64,000 nt of DNA from Psychrobacter sp. NG25 (lineage in GTDB: Bacteria; Pseudomonadota; Gammaproteobacteria; Pseudomonadales; Moraxellaceae), in NCBI RefSeq assembly GCF_015234355.1, contig NZ_JADGMV010000001.1:310001-374000 (forward strand). Reading direction: 5' to 3'. Made by a program: the position numbers and the translations under genes. Below, in pieces: positions 39,070-49,549 of the stretch. Under the pieces are notes generated by a model. The model was not told where the DNA came from. It did not search any database and saw only the letters and a list, made by a program, of their open reading frames with translations. Position 1 is the first letter of the stretch, and each line of letters starts with the position of its first letter.

Positions 39070-39903
39070 CTATTTACTCATCTCTTCACTAAGCGCTTGG
39101 CTGCGATCAGAGCAGGCTTTCATGGCTTCGCTGATTTGACGACCAATTTCATTGGCTTGCATTGACTCAACCGCAGCTTGGGTCGTGCCATTCGGTGAGG
39201 TAACCTTGCGGCGTAATTCAGCAGGCGCATCATCACTTTCCATCGCCATCTTTGCAGCACCTATCATGGTTTGCATAGCAAGTGCTGAAGCTTGTTCTTT
39301 GTCTAACCCTAACGCCACTGCGCCATCAATCATCGATTCGAGGAAGTAGAACATGTAGGCTGGCGCTGAACCTGATACCGCTGTTACAGCATGCATCTGC
39401 TCTTCGTTTTCGACCCACATAACCAAGCCTGATGCTTCCATAACAGCAGTTGCCAATGCTTTTTGTTCTGCTGAGATATTATCTGTACCATAAAGGCCAG
39501 TAGCACCCATTTGAATCATAGAAGGCGTGTTTGGCATCGCACGAACGATATTGCTATAGCCGCCTAGCATATTTGACAAAAGATCAGTCGACAAGCCTGC
39601 CGCTACTGAAATGACTAATTGAGTGTCTAATACATCTGCGAAGGCACTAACGACCACTTTCATCATCTGTGGTTTTACTGCTAGTACCACGATATCAGCA
39701 TCGATCACAGCAGATTTAGGATCAGCCATTGGATCAACAGTGTTTAGACCTTTGGCAGATAATTGCTCACGTGCATCGCTGCTAGGATCAGCGACTGTGA
39801 TTAGATTTGGTTTGATGCCGCAGCCCACAAGCCCGCTAATAAGCGCTTGTGCCATGTTCCCGCCGCCGATAAAGCTGATTTTTTTATTATCTAATACTGA
39901 CAT
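39070..39903 (-). CDS. proC: Pyrroline-5-carboxylate reductase
   Basis: Last step of proline synthesis, NAD(P)H-dependent. 277 residues: KISFIGGGNMAQALISGL Rossmann motif (8-25), AVKPQMM, VRAMPNTPSMIQMGATGLY, and SGSAPAYMFYFLESMIDGAVALGL with TSPNGTTQAAVES near the C-terminus. Standard length. Upstream of yggT on the same strand. Confidence 0.96.
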   Translation of the reverse strand: MSVLDNKKISFIGGGNMAQALISGLVGCGIKPNLITVADPSSDAREQLSAKGLNTVDPMADPKSAVIDADIVVLAVKPQMMKVVVSAFADVLDTQLVISVAAGLSTDLLSNMLGGYSNIVRAMPNTPSMIQMGATGLYGTDNISAEQKALATAVMEASGLVMWVENEEQMHAVTAVSGSAPAYMFYFLESMIDGAVALGLDKEQASALAMQTMIGAAKMAMESDDAPAELRRKVTSPNGTTQAAVESMQANEIGRQISEAMKACSDRSQALSEEMSK

Positions 39904-40093
39904 ATGTGTCTCCTGCTCAAAAATTCAAAGATACTCAAACTAACATAAGCTTATGCAAAATGACATTCAGTTTACCATACTGCCACTAGGGCTGTTTGAT
40001 AAATTGAACAAGTCAGCATAGGAACCAGACTCTAAAAAACCCAGTAAATTGAAAGACCTTCATCCCGTATTTAGAACAAGTTTTGTCGCATTT

Positions 40094-41683
40094 TTACAGC
40101 ATCTCTTTTATATTCACACTGCTTTTTAACAGTTTGGACAACTGGATAACTTTATCTGCAATACTCGAATACTTATTGCTTAAGTTATCACTGCTCAATG
40201 CCCAGCTATCAAAAGGAGAGACTAGTAACAAGGGTAATTCTATAGGCAGCTCATCTTTTTCATTTGGCCAAATAATACTAACCACGATCAAACTTTCACG
40301 TAGCCATAATGGGATTCCCAGTGTTTGATAAAGTTTCTTACCAGATTGTAGACGCGATGCCAACGCTGTCTTCAGGCGTTGGTTGCGGTGCAATGGGGCG
40401 ATTTGTAAGATAGGAAGTACTGTATCGTGTACTGCGTCGCCTTTATCACCGTCTAGTAAAAATCGCACCAACGCATCCGTCGGAATCTGCAACTGCCAGA
40501 TAGCACGTTGACTACTACGCAAAGTAATGGAGTCGTGTGGCTCAACAGCGATATCAGGCGAAAGACTTTGAGTTAGTATTCGCCTCTGTTCAATAAGCGG
40601 CAATCTCAGCCAAGTCAGCCACTCATTGCTTAGACGATAAAGCTGATGCCGATAACGACGGATAGTATAAGACTGCTGACGACCTTGCCAAAAGAGTTCC
40701 GTCTGATGGTCGTGGTCATCACGTTGACTTAGAAGTAATACATCATCTACGAGCTGCTTAGCCGGCGGTAATGGCTCATCTTGACCCAACCAATAATGTA
40801 ATAATTGACGTTGGCGATACAGTGGCAGATTGTGCAATTTATCAATACTCAGGACTTGCTGTACAGATGGCAATTGTAATGAAGCAACTGCTGTCTGCTG
40901 TAAATCCGCATCTGCTTGTGCACTGATACTTGCCTGCGCTTCACTCAATAGCTGCGCGCTACGAGCAATATTGTCAACGACATTGGGATTATATCTCGCC
41001 AATACTGGCATGATGTCACGGCGTAATCCACTACGCACGTTATCACCTGTGTCATTTGTGGGATCATCAATATAGGGCAGTTGTAGACGCTGAGCATAGG
41101 CGCTAATGCCGGCACGCTGAATAGTTAGCCAAGGTCGCCATAGTATATTGTGCTGCCCGCCTTGTCTTTGTACGCGCCACGGCTGCATGCCCGATAGACC
41201 ATTCACGCCAGCGCCTTGAATCAATCGCATCAATACGGTTTCTGCTTGGTCGTCAGCATGATGGCCCAGTAGCAAAACATCACCTTGATTGATATGTGCG
41301 CGCATGACGTCATAGCGAGCTTGCCGTGCTGCCTGCTCGTCATGACCGTTCACTTGCGCACGTAATATATGACACGGTATCGTTTGAGCCGCTGCCCAAT
41401 CAGCGACATGTGATGCCCAAGCGTTACTATCCGCTTGCAGACCGTGATTTACATGTAAGAGCTGCGGTAAAAACGGCAATTTCTCTTGTTGATAGAGCTG
41501 CACACATAACGCTGCTAATGCCAGTGAATCACGCCCACCACTACATGCTAGCCAAAGTCGTCGACCATGCAGCTGTTCACCATACTCAGCCAAACTGCTC
41601 AATAATGCTGCGGCTAGCTTATCATCAACGGGTAATTCAGCGATTGACTCAATAGAGTAAGAAAGGATTGCACTACTAGTCAT
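40094..41683 (-). CDS. tilS: tRNA(Ile)-lysidine synthetase
   Basis: Converts C34 of tRNA-Ile(CAU) to lysidine so that it reads AUA. 529 residues: P-loop ACSGGRDSLALAAL (about 44-57), HVNHGLQADSNAW, ARYDVMRAHINQGDVLLLGHHADDQAETVLMRL, then the C-terminal TilS domains. It is longer than E. coli TilS (about 430). Essential. Not followed by accA's operon directly: accA lies upstream with a MITE between. Confidence 0.93.
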   Translation of the reverse strand: MTSSAILSYSIESIAELPVDDKLAAALLSSLAEYGEQLHGRRLWLACSGGRDSLALAALCVQLYQQEKLPFLPQLLHVNHGLQADSNAWASHVADWAAAQTIPCHILRAQVNGHDEQAARQARYDVMRAHINQGDVLLLGHHADDQAETVLMRLIQGAGVNGLSGMQPWRVQRQGGQHNILWRPWLTIQRAGISAYAQRLQLPYIDDPTNDTGDNVRSGLRRDIMPVLARYNPNVVDNIARSAQLLSEAQASISAQADADLQQTAVASLQLPSVQQVLSIDKLHNLPLYRQRQLLHYWLGQDEPLPPAKQLVDDVLLLSQRDDHDHQTELFWQGRQQSYTIRRYRHQLYRLSNEWLTWLRLPLIEQRRILTQSLSPDIAVEPHDSITLRSSQRAIWQLQIPTDALVRFLLDGDKGDAVHDTVLPILQIAPLHRNQRLKTALASRLQSGKKLYQTLGIPLWLRESLIVVSIIWPNEKDELPIELPLLLVSPFDSWALSSDNLSNKYSSIADKVIQLSKLLKSSVNIKEML

Positions 41684-41789
41684 AGTCAGCCTTATTTATT
41701 GAGTGGTTATATATTTATACGTTAACAGTCATACTAATAAATTAGCACCTACGTTAATTTCTAGACTACGTTAGGTGCTTTATATACTA

Positions 41790-41959
41790 GGGCGTGTCTT
41801 CATTTTAAAAATGGTGATAAAAATGAGATAAATTGTCGTCAAACAAGAAAAATAGTGCAGATAATATCGGGATATTAACCAACTATTTGCCGATGTTTGG
41901 CAAGATTTAGCCATTTTTAGCCCATTTAGATGACTATCGAGTGAATTGAAGACACGCCC
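41790..41959. mobile_element. MITE with perfect 13-bp terminal inverted repeats and TA flanks
   Basis: GGGCGTGTCTTCA (41790-41802) and TGAAGACACGCCC (41947-41959) are exact inverse complements, 170 bp overall. TA at 41788-41789 and 41960-41961 looks like a 2-bp target duplication. No transposase-sized frame fits inside. Ends and TA target suggest a derivative of an IS5/IS427- or IS630-like element mobilised in trans. It lies between tilS and accA and its right end is 12 bp from the accA terminator. Confidence 0.85.
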
Positions 41960-41971
41960 TAACAGCCACAA

Positions 41972-42000
41972 AAAAACGCGCCATTAAATGACACGTTTTT
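41972..42000 (-). terminator. Terminator of accA
   Basis: On the minus strand AAAAACGTGTCATT (from 42000) pairs with AATGGCGCGTTTTT (to 41972) through two G-U wobbles, then U. On the plus strand these become mismatches, so it works for accA only. Confidence 0.65.
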
Positions 42001-42083
42001 ATTTTAGCACTAAGACTCAAACTCTAATATGAAAAGCCACGTATTCGTGACGTTTAATATTAGGTTGGTACAGTATTAGCTTA

Positions 42084-42887
42084 TTAAGCAGGCAACATCA
42101 CTTCAGAGTTAAACGTTTTGAGCTTTTCATAGCGTAGCTCACAACGATCATGCGCATCTAAATCTTTAAGCTCATCTAACTGTTCAGCAATAAGTGCTTT
42201 CAATGCGGTCATGACTGGCTGCGGTTGCACGTGAGCACCCTCACCTTCTTCAATGACAGCATCAATTAAGCCCATTTGATATAAGTTAATGGCGTTTAAT
42301 TTCAATGCTTCACTAGCATCTTGTGCTTTTTCAGCGGTCTTCCATAAGATAGACGCACACCCTTCAGGAGAGATAACTGAGTAAATACTGTTTTGCAGCA
42401 TGTTTACTTTATCACCCACACCGATGGCTAATGCGCCACCTGAACCACCTTCACCGATAATCGTGACAATGATAGGTACTTTTAGGCTAGAAAATACTGC
42501 GATACTCTCTGCAATGGCTTGCGCTTGTCCACGCTCTTCTGCACCGATGCCAGGATATGCACCCTGGGTATCTACAAAGGTCATCACCGGAATATTAAAA
42601 CGCTCAGCCATTTTGACCAAACGAATAACTTTACGATAACCTTCAGGATTGGCCATACCAAAGTTATGAGCAATACGCTCGCGAGTACTGCGACCACGAT
42701 GCTGACCAATTACCATCACAGGCTGACCGTCAAAACGAGCCAAGCCACCAAGTATGGCTTTGTCATCGGCATAAGCACGGTCACCATGCAACTCATCAAA
42801 TTCGGTAAACAGCTGATTAACATAGTCCATAAATAATGGACGCTTGGCGTGTCGTGCAAGCTGCACACTATCCCAGACAGTGCTCAT
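42084..42887 (-). CDS. accA: Acetyl-CoA carboxylase carboxyltransferase subunit alpha, short form
   Basis: With AccD transfers the carboxyl group from biotin to acetyl-CoA, the first step of fatty-acid synthesis. 267 residues, against about 319 in E. coli: the N-terminal helix segment is absent and the protein starts almost at [16 protein letters not shown]. Core motifs are intact: [83 protein letters not shown]. Acinetobacter AccA, as I recall it, is similarly short, so I read this as lineage-specific rather than truncated. accD is not in the window. Confidence 0.95.
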   Translation of the reverse strand: MSTVWDSVQLARHAKRPLFMDYVNQLFTEFDELHGDRAYADDKAILGGLARFDGQPVMVIGQHRGRSTRERIAHNFGMANPEGYRKVIRLVKMAERFNIPVMTFVDTQGAYPGIGAEERGQAQAIAESIAVFSSLKVPIIVTIIGEGGSGGALAIGVGDKVNMLQNSIYSVISPEGCASILWKTAEKAQDASEALKLNAINLYQMGLIDAVIEEGEGAHVQPQPVMTALKALIAEQLDELKDLDAHDRCELRYEKLKTFNSEVMLPA

Positions 42888-43088
42888 AGACCTTTCCCTT
42901 TAATAATTATATTTAACAATGGCATCGTTATCAGTTTACAGATAATGAGTTTGCAGATAATAAAAGTACAGTTGTAAACTCAATAGAGGCTATAGTAGCA
43001 CATCTTAAATCGCATAACATTACCGACAGAGCAGCTTTTGTTACGCGAATCTTTAGCTTAATAATTACAACCGTAATTTCTATCAGCG

Positions 43089-44633
43089 TTAAGCTTCAAC
43101 CACGCTCAGCTTCACGCCCCACTTGGCGAACTGATCCGCTTCAGTACGGAGATCGGACAATAAGAAAGCATAGTGCTCACTGCTATCAATAACGGTAATT
43201 TGCCAACAGTTATCATCCATGACCTTTAACTCTAATTCGGGTAACTCATAATCGCTGCGGCTATGATGCGCCAATACTGCCAGACGTAATAGCAAACAGA
43301 GATAGACGAGCTGATCACCACCGATAGTGCACGTCTGCTCAAGCATATCCGCCTTGAGCTTACGACGATGATTGAGCATCAACTGCGCCATTCGTTTTTG
43401 ATCGACTTGCGAAAACCCTGGAATATCTGAATATTCGAGCAGATACGCACTGTGTTTATGATAGCTGCTGTGACTGATCGCTAGTCCTATCTCATGCAAG
43501 AAGGCCGCACGCCTGAGCAAGTCACAGTCATCGTTGGTCAGCGTAAGCTTATCTTTTACTTGCTCAAATAAATGACGGCTGGTCTTGACCACTTGCTTGG
43601 CTTGCTTTTTGTCGCCTGAATAACGTTTAATCAATGCCATCACACTGCGATCACGTACATCTTCGCTCACAAAGCGGCCGAGCATGTCGTACATCACCCC
43701 TTCACGTAGTGCACCATCTGAGTAAGTAATACTCTCTACACCCAGCACATCCATGATAGCAAGCAGCACAGCTACTCCTGCTGGGAATACCGCTTTACGA
43801 TGTTCTTTAACACCTTCTAAATCAATATCATCAACGTTGCCAATTTTAAGCAGTAGTTTTTCTAGTTTTTTGACACCTTTATAAGTGATGCACTCTTGCT
43901 CATCAGCCCAGCCTTTGGACACAAGGACGTTACGCACCGCTTTTATCGTCCCACTAGAGCCAACCACGCTACTCCAGCCCGTCTTTTGATAACGCCCATT
44001 GATCGCCAACACTGCTTTGCGGGCATCCAAAATGGCATTATTAAAGGCTTCTTTGGTAATCAATCCGTCAGAAAAATACTTTTGCGTAAAAGACACACAG
44101 CCCATCTGTAGGCTTTCAGTCAATAGTGGATCGAACTCTTGACCAATAATGAACTCTGTCGAACCACCACCGATATCCATTACCAAGCGTTTATCGCTAC
44201 TGGCATTGGTATGCGAGACCCCCAAATAGATCAATCGAGCCTCTTCGCGTCCTGCAATGATTTCAATAGGCTTGGGCAAAATCTTATTGGCACGTGCAAT
44301 AAAGTCGTTTGCATTTTTGGCTTGTCGCAGCGCATTGGTCGCGACGATACGAATACGCTCAGGTGGTACCGAATCCAAGCGCGCCACAAAGCGACTTAGG
44401 CATTCAAGGCCACGTTTTTCAGCTGCCGCACTTAGGATTTTATTTTCATCTAATCCGGCGGCCAGCTGCACCTTTTCAGACATAGAGACTACTTTTCGCA
44501 CCTCACCATGATCGAGACGCGCAATGGCTAGGTGAAAGCTGTTGGAACCAATATCAATGGCTGCCATCATTTCGTCATCAGCAAGCGGTGGATTCGTAAG
44601 GTAGTCAATAGGCATAAGAGGGGTCGTTACCAT
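43089..44633 (-). CDS. ppx: Exopolyphosphatase (Ppx/GppA family)
   Basis: Hydrolyses terminal phosphate from polyphosphate, or pppGpp in GppA-type members. Motifs: AAIDIGSNSFHLAIARLDHGEVRKV, the phosphate-binding VMDIGGGSTEFIIG, and a C-terminal HD-like domain (RRAAFLHEIGLAISHSSYHKHSAYLL). I start at ATG 44633 (514 residues), since the frame's farther start at 44663 is TTG; ATG 44615 is another option and none has a strong Shine-Dalgarno. Monocistronic and divergent from the Mpo1-like gene. Confidence 0.9.
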   Translation of the reverse strand: MVTTPLMPIDYLTNPPLADDEMMAAIDIGSNSFHLAIARLDHGEVRKVVSMSEKVQLAAGLDENKILSAAAEKRGLECLSRFVARLDSVPPERIRIVATNALRQAKNANDFIARANKILPKPIEIIAGREEARLIYLGVSHTNASSDKRLVMDIGGGSTEFIIGQEFDPLLTESLQMGCVSFTQKYFSDGLITKEAFNNAILDARKAVLAINGRYQKTGWSSVVGSSGTIKAVRNVLVSKGWADEQECITYKGVKKLEKLLLKIGNVDDIDLEGVKEHRKAVFPAGVAVLLAIMDVLGVESITYSDGALREGVMYDMLGRFVSEDVRDRSVMALIKRYSGDKKQAKQVVKTSRHLFEQVKDKLTLTNDDCDLLRRAAFLHEIGLAISHSSYHKHSAYLLEYSDIPGFSQVDQKRMAQLMLNHRRKLKADMLEQTCTIGGDQLVYLCLLLRLAVLAHHSRSDYELPELELKVMDDNCWQITVIDSSEHYAFLLSDLRTEADQFAKWGVKLSVVEA

Positions 44634-45028
44634 GTTAGATAAAGGAAAAAGAATACTTATCAAAAATCAGGCGAATGATCTGTAAAAAAATACAGATGCA
44701 TAAATAAGGCTATCCATATGAATAGACGGTATTTTTGCCATTAAAGCATTTATGCCAAACACTGGCAAGCGACACAAAACCACAGTGAACGTGTTATGAC
44801 ACCATATATACAGTAATGGAGGCACAGTTAGCATCTATTGCTTGTGTTAATAATATTGGTTTGCTACATTGAAAGCCACTAATATTATAATAAATAACAG
44901 TGACTTGGTGTCTGTTTGTAAATAGACTATCACCTATAATCTGCATCTAAATAGAAAGCAACTTACTCACCAATGTTAAAGTCTGCCTTAATTTTATATG
45001 GCATACACCACTAGCAAGGAAGCTAAAA
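44634..45028. other. Divergent gap ppx / Mpo1-like gene
   Basis: 395 bp AT-rich. AAGGAAGC at 45015-45022 is the ribosome-binding site of the plus-strand gene. No Pho-box, repeat or RNA identified by eye. Confidence 0.4.
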
Positions 45029-45436
45029 ATGAAAGAAACTGCCACACAGAACATGGCCAAAACTGCTGATACGCAGATCAACAGCAATGCCAAGAAAGCA
45101 GTAGTTAAAAACAATACACCAACTGAGCAGAAATTTTATGATTTCTATTTGGATGAGCATCAAAACATGGCTTGCCGTCGCTTGCATTTCGCAGGTAGCA
45201 GTTTTGGATTATTAGGATTGGCCAAATCTGTCAAAACCCGTTCGCCCAAACCATTGCTCAAAGGTATTGCTGCTGGATATGCTTGCGCATGGGTCGGACA
45301 TTTTTTCTTTGAAAAAAACAAACCAGCCTCTTTTAAATCTCCTCTAAAGAGTTTTGTCAGTGATTTCCGAATGTATAGCGATGTGGTGCGCGGTAACTTG
45401 AGCCTGAAGGATCGCAAATTTGATAAAGCACGATAA
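45029..45436 (+). CDS. Mpo1-like (DUF962) membrane protein
   Basis: 135 residues. After a hydrophilic N-terminus come the DUF962/Mpo1 blocks: FYLDEHQNMACRRLHFAGSS (residues 38-58 region), a hydrophobic pair, and WVGHFFFEKNKPASFKSPLKSFVSDFRM. The three conserved histidines fit the yeast Mpo1 dioxygenase that alpha-oxidises 2-hydroxy fatty acids using Fe2+. Bacterial members are largely uncharacterised; a lipid-related role is inferred and sits well beside fadD. Terminator follows. Confidence 0.82.
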   Translation: MKETATQNMAKTADTQINSNAKKAVVKNNTPTEQKFYDFYLDEHQNMACRRLHFAGSSFGLLGLAKSVKTRSPKPLLKGIAAGYACAWVGHFFFEKNKPASFKSPLKSFVSDFRMYSDVVRGNLSLKDRKFDKAR

Positions 45437-45464
45437 GGTTCAATCGTTGTATACAGCACGCATT

Positions 45465-45502
45465 AAAAAACTGGGTTGCTAAAAATAGCAGCCCAGTTTT
45501 TT
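45465..45502. terminator. Bidirectional terminator Mpo1-like / fadD
   Basis: AAAAAACTGGGTTGCT (45465-45480) pairs with AGCAGCCCAGTTTTTT (45487-45502), one G-T wobble, between convergent genes. Confidence 0.9.
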
Positions 45503-45562
45503 GTTTGTTTAGAAGATTTTATTCGTGTTACTTCATTCTAATCAGTCAAATGACGTATTTAT

Positions 45563-47311
45563 TTATCGCAAAGACTTACGTAATATTTTACCTACTGCTG
45601 TCTTAGGCAACTCATCGATAAACACATAAGACTGCGGACGCTTATAGCCAGTCAAACGCTCAATAGCAAAAGCCACTAGCTCATCAGCCGTTAAACTTGG
45701 ATCTTTTTTAACCACAAAAGCTTTGGGTACTTCACCGCTGTGTTTGTCTTCGACACCAATGACGGCCACTTCTAGCACTTTTGGATGCTCAGTTAATGCG
45801 GCCTCTACTTCATTAGGATAAACGTTAAATCCTGAGACCAGTATCATGTCTTTTTTACGATCGACGAGTGTCAAAAAACCATCATGATCCATGACGCCAA
45901 TATCGCCAGATTTGAAATACCCACCTTTAGTAAAGGTATCTGTATTATCTTTTTGCCAATAACCTTGCATCACTTGTGGTCCTTTGATGCCGACTTCTCC
46001 AGGTGTTCCGATCGCACATGAAGCACCATTTTCGCCAATGATTTTGATATTCATCATTGCTAACGGCAGACCAACGCTACCATTAAAACTCGTAATCCCT
46101 GGTGGATTGAATGAGATAACCGGTGCGGTCTCAGACATCCCATAACCTTCATGAATCATCATGCCCGTCACTTGTTGCCACTGATCAGATACCGCTTTGA
46201 TGATGGCGGTGCCACCACCGATTGATAATGCCAATCGACTAAAATCAAGGTCTGCAAATTTTGGATGATTGAGCATACCAATAAACAAGGTATTCACAGA
46301 AGGAATGACATGCGGACGATGCTGCTCAATAGTATTGACTAGCCCATCGATGTCACGTGGATTGGTAACCAATATATCCTCCCACCCACCATACATACCG
46401 AGCAAACCGCAAACGGTAAATGAGAAAATATGATAAAGCGGTAAAGGATTCAGTATCTTGATCTGCTCATTACGACCTGCTTCAATCGCCCTACCAAACA
46501 TCGCATAACACTGACAGATATTAGCCATGACATTATAGTGTGTCAGCATGGCACCTTTTGGCTTACCAGTCGTGCCGCCCGTATATTGTAATAATGCCAA
46601 ATCCTCACGCTCGATAGTCACAGGCTGATATTGCTCAGCGTGGTATGTATTTATAATATGCGCAAAGCTTATACTCTGCTCTGAGATATCGTTTGTAGCA
46701 TTATCGGTTGTGGTTTGATTGGGTTGGCTGGATTGACGAGTAGTATCAGCTGAGGCTTCAAGTTGGGTAAGTAAGGCAATATCGTTATCAGTAGGTTCAG
46801 CATTCGGATTGACAGAACAATGTACCACCAGTGATAGCTGCGATTTCACTGCATCGTCTAATTGATCGAAAGCGGCTGTCATTCCATCAAGGACAACCAG
46901 CACGCTAACTTGAGCATCCGTCAGTTGGTGTGCCAATTCATAATGGGTGTACATCGGATTGACATTTACCAGTACGGTGCCTGAGCGCAAACAGCCAAGC
47001 AGCACGACTGCATACTGCAATATATTGGGTAGTTGTACCGCGACACGATCGCCCTTGTTGATTCCTTTTGCTTGTAAAAAAGCAGCAAAGCGGCGACTGG
47101 CAATATCCAATTGTGCGAAGGTAAGCGTGGCAGGCCCCATACTAAAAGCCACAGAATCACTATGCTGATCTATCTTGGGTTGCAATAAATCTAGCAGGTT
47201 GTGCTTGCCCTCTAGCACATCTAGATTATTTCTTAGTCCGTGTTTCTCATACGAGGCTTGCCATAACGGTGGCGTATTACTGCTAGGCATATCATTGGTG
47301 CTGGTAGTCAT
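45563..47311 (-). CDS. fadD: Long-chain fatty-acid--CoA ligase
   Basis: Activates exogenous fatty acids for beta-oxidation at the inner membrane. 582 residues with ALLQYTGGTTGKPKGAMLTH (A3), GYGMSETAPVISFNPP (A5), GYFKSGDIGVMDHDGFLTLVDRKKDMILVSGFNVYPNEVE (A7-A8) and PKTAVGKILRKSLR (A10 lysine). Acidic Asn/Thr/Ser stretch near 185-215 is a probable insertion (QSSQPNQTTTDNATND). The second acyl-CoA synthetase in the window, closer to E. coli FadD than the one at 18494. Confidence 0.93.
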   Translation of the reverse strand: MTTSTNDMPSSNTPPLWQASYEKHGLRNNLDVLEGKHNLLDLLQPKIDQHSDSVAFSMGPATLTFAQLDIASRRFAAFLQAKGINKGDRVAVQLPNILQYAVVLLGCLRSGTVLVNVNPMYTHYELAHQLTDAQVSVLVVLDGMTAAFDQLDDAVKSQLSLVVHCSVNPNAEPTDNDIALLTQLEASADTTRQSSQPNQTTTDNATNDISEQSISFAHIINTYHAEQYQPVTIEREDLALLQYTGGTTGKPKGAMLTHYNVMANICQCYAMFGRAIEAGRNEQIKILNPLPLYHIFSFTVCGLLGMYGGWEDILVTNPRDIDGLVNTIEQHRPHVIPSVNTLFIGMLNHPKFADLDFSRLALSIGGGTAIIKAVSDQWQQVTGMMIHEGYGMSETAPVISFNPPGITSFNGSVGLPLAMMNIKIIGENGASCAIGTPGEVGIKGPQVMQGYWQKDNTDTFTKGGYFKSGDIGVMDHDGFLTLVDRKKDMILVSGFNVYPNEVEAALTEHPKVLEVAVIGVEDKHSGEVPKAFVVKKDPSLTADELVAFAIERLTGYKRPQSYVFIDELPKTAVGKILRKSLR

Positions 47312-47603
47312 GAGTTAGCGTCCTTGCTGAGTATGTTTTTCTCAGCATAGCACACTCTAATAACGATTTTTTAAGCGGCTGAGTCACTTTATGGGCTCTG
47401 TTATTAGCAGTATTTTTTGGGCCATATGTATCGACTTTTATGACCAGTATATAGGTCAAAAACTTAGCTGAATCAGCCTAAAAACATAGGTGCAATCACA
47501 TACACACATTTACCAAATCCCTCATAAATTCGAGACATAGCTGAGATGTAACCATGTTATGCTCATTTCCTTTTAATAAAAATAATATAAATAACGAGAT
47601 TAT

Positions 47604-48005
47604 ATGTTTATCATGAGTCATATTAAAAAAGTCAGCTGTCTTGCTTTATTGTCAACAGGACTATTTGTCAGTGCTCAAGCGTCTGCAGCAACCACTACCT
47701 GCGATAAGGCCCGTACTCAAGCCGACCTTAACAACTGTGTTGCAGCTCAGCTAGCAGTAGAAGACAAAAAATTGAATCAATCTTACCGTGATTTTCAGCG
47801 CTTACTTAACAGCTCTGAGAAACAACAATTAAAAACGGTGCAATTGGCATGGATTGATTTTAGAGACAAAGCTTGTCAGTTTTCTGCCAGTTCTGTCCGT
47901 GGCGGTAGTGCTTATCCAATGGCGCTCAATGGTTGTTTGAGCACTTATACAGAACAACGACGTGTGCAGTTAGACGCCGATATTAAAAACATTAAAAGTA
48001 AATAG
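47604..48005 (+). CDS. LprI/DUF1311-domain periplasmic protein, short form
   Basis: 133 residues. A signal peptide (to about ASAATT) precedes one DUF1311 domain: CDKARTQADLNNCVAAQLAVEDKKLNQSYRDF then QLAWIDFRDKACQF..GGSAYPMALNGCL, with four cysteines as expected. Family members include a mycobacterial lysozyme inhibitor; the function here is inferred at most. Start could be ATG 47604 or 47613. The longer relative is at 15110. Terminator follows. Confidence 0.85.
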   Translation: MFIMSHIKKVSCLALLSTGLFVSAQASAATTTCDKARTQADLNNCVAAQLAVEDKKLNQSYRDFQRLLNSSEKQQLKTVQLAWIDFRDKACQFSASSVRGGSAYPMALNGCLSTYTEQRRVQLDADIKNIKSK

Positions 48006-48048
48006 ATGACTTTAGAAAATAAGTAGCAATAAAAAATAGATGGCAATA

Positions 48049-48082
48049 AAAAACCAGTACCTTAAAAGGTACTGGTTTTTTA
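48049..48082. terminator. Bidirectional terminator LprI-like / hemL
   Basis: AAAAACCAGTACCTT (from 48049) pairs with AAGGTACTGGTTTTT (to about 48080) around a very short loop; T-run on the right, A-run on the left. Confidence 0.9.
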
Positions 48083-48124
48083 TTGCTTTGATCAATGCTA
48101 CTTATGACGTTGAGTCAGAATAAA

Positions 48125-49426
48125 TTAAGCACTGGCCATTTCAGTAAATATCTCATCAGCCGCTTTAATCGACGCATCAATATCTTCATCGCTGTGCTTG
48201 ATAGACATAAAGCCTGCTTCATAAGCTGACGGTGCCAAGTAAATACCACGATCTAGCATGCCATGAAAGAAAGCATTAAACACCGTCATGTCACACTCTG
48301 TCACGTCATCAAAGTTCTGAGGCACAGTGGTCGCATTGTCTCTGACGAAGAACATACCAAACATGCCGCCCAATTTATTGGTACGAAGGTCAATACCATG
48401 CTTGTCAGCCGCCGCTTGGAAACCGTCTACTAAACGATCAACTTTCGCGGCTAACTCATCATAGAAGCCCTCTACCGTTAAGTCTTCAAACATCGCAATA
48501 CCAGCACGCATCGCGAGTGGATTGCCTGATAACGTGCCAGCTTGATAGACACCGCCAAGTGGCGCGATGCAAGACATGACTTCTTTTTTACCGCCGAAAG
48601 CACCAACAGGTAAACCTGCACCGATGATTTTGCCAAAGCAAGTTAAATCAGGGTCAATACCAAAGTGTGCTTGCGCGCCGCCAAGACCAACGCGAAAGCC
48701 AGTCATGACTTCATCAAAGATTAATACGGCACCATTGGCAGTACACTCTGCACGCAACGTATCATGGAACTCTTGTGTTGGAATGACCATGTTCATGTTG
48801 CCAGCGATTGGCTCTAAGATAACGCAAGCGACTTCTTCGCCCCATTTCTCAAAACAATCTTTAATCGCTTGCGGATCATTATAAGGAATCGTAATCGTAT
48901 GCTTGGCAAAATCAGCAGGCACGCCTTTTGACGTTGGCTCACCGATATCAAGCATGCCCGACCCTGCTTTTACTAGCAGACTGTCTGAATGGCCATGATA
49001 GCAGCCTTCAAATTTAACGATTTTGTCACGTTGGGTATAACCACGTGCTAGACGAATTGCACTCATGGTTGCTTCAGTACCAGAGCTAGTCATACGAATC
49101 ATTTCAACACTAGGAACGATTTCGCAAATTTTATCTGCAACTGTCGTCTCGAACGGTGTAGGCGTACCAAAGCTAAGACCATCATCAGCGGCTTTTTTAA
49201 CCGCATCAATAACTTTTGGATGTGCATGACCCAAAATCATTGGGCCCCAAGAGCCAACATAATCGATATAGGCATTGTCTTCGGTATCATAAATCTTGCT
49301 ACCATTGGCGCGGTGCATAAAGATTGGTGTACCACCGACCCCTGCAAAAGCGCGGACTGGCGAGTTGACGCCGCCTGGAATATGTTTGCTGGCTTGTACA
49401 AAAAGCTGTTCGTTTTTGGTACTCAT
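48125..49426 (-). CDS. hemL: Glutamate-1-semialdehyde 2,1-aminomutase
   Basis: Forms 5-aminolevulinate from the HemA product. 433 residues, PLP-dependent: [20 protein letters not shown] near the N-terminus, [33 protein letters not shown] and [20 protein letters not shown] with the PLP lysine. Standard length. Single gene, away from hemA as in most relatives. Confidence 0.97.
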   Translation of the reverse strand: MSTKNEQLFVQASKHIPGGVNSPVRAFAGVGGTPIFMHRANGSKIYDTEDNAYIDYVGSWGPMILGHAHPKVIDAVKKAADDGLSFGTPTPFETTVADKICEIVPSVEMIRMTSSGTEATMSAIRLARGYTQRDKIVKFEGCYHGHSDSLLVKAGSGMLDIGEPTSKGVPADFAKHTITIPYNDPQAIKDCFEKWGEEVACVILEPIAGNMNMVIPTQEFHDTLRAECTANGAVLIFDEVMTGFRVGLGGAQAHFGIDPDLTCFGKIIGAGLPVGAFGGKKEVMSCIAPLGGVYQAGTLSGNPLAMRAGIAMFEDLTVEGFYDELAAKVDRLVDGFQAAADKHGIDLRTNKLGGMFGMFFVRDNATTVPQNFDDVTECDMTVFNAFFHGMLDRGIYLAPSAYEAGFMSIKHSDEDIDASIKAADEIFTEMASA

Positions 49427-49549
49427 AGTTATTCTCTACTTATAGGTTCTATGTTTTATAAATTCTATGTCTTAATAGCTTCTGTATTTTTTGACTGTCG
49501 TTGATTTTATATTTGTTTATTATCTAATCTTTCAAGCATATCTGAAATG

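Noticed and set aside
41780..41971. 63-codon minus-strand frame inside the 170-bp MITE
   Set aside because: It reads across both terminal repeats and has no ribosome site; I treat it as element sequence, not a gene.
42084..42887. accA as a truncated pseudogene
   Set aside because: All catalytic blocks are present, and as I recall the same short N-terminus occurs in Acinetobacter, so it is a lineage form.
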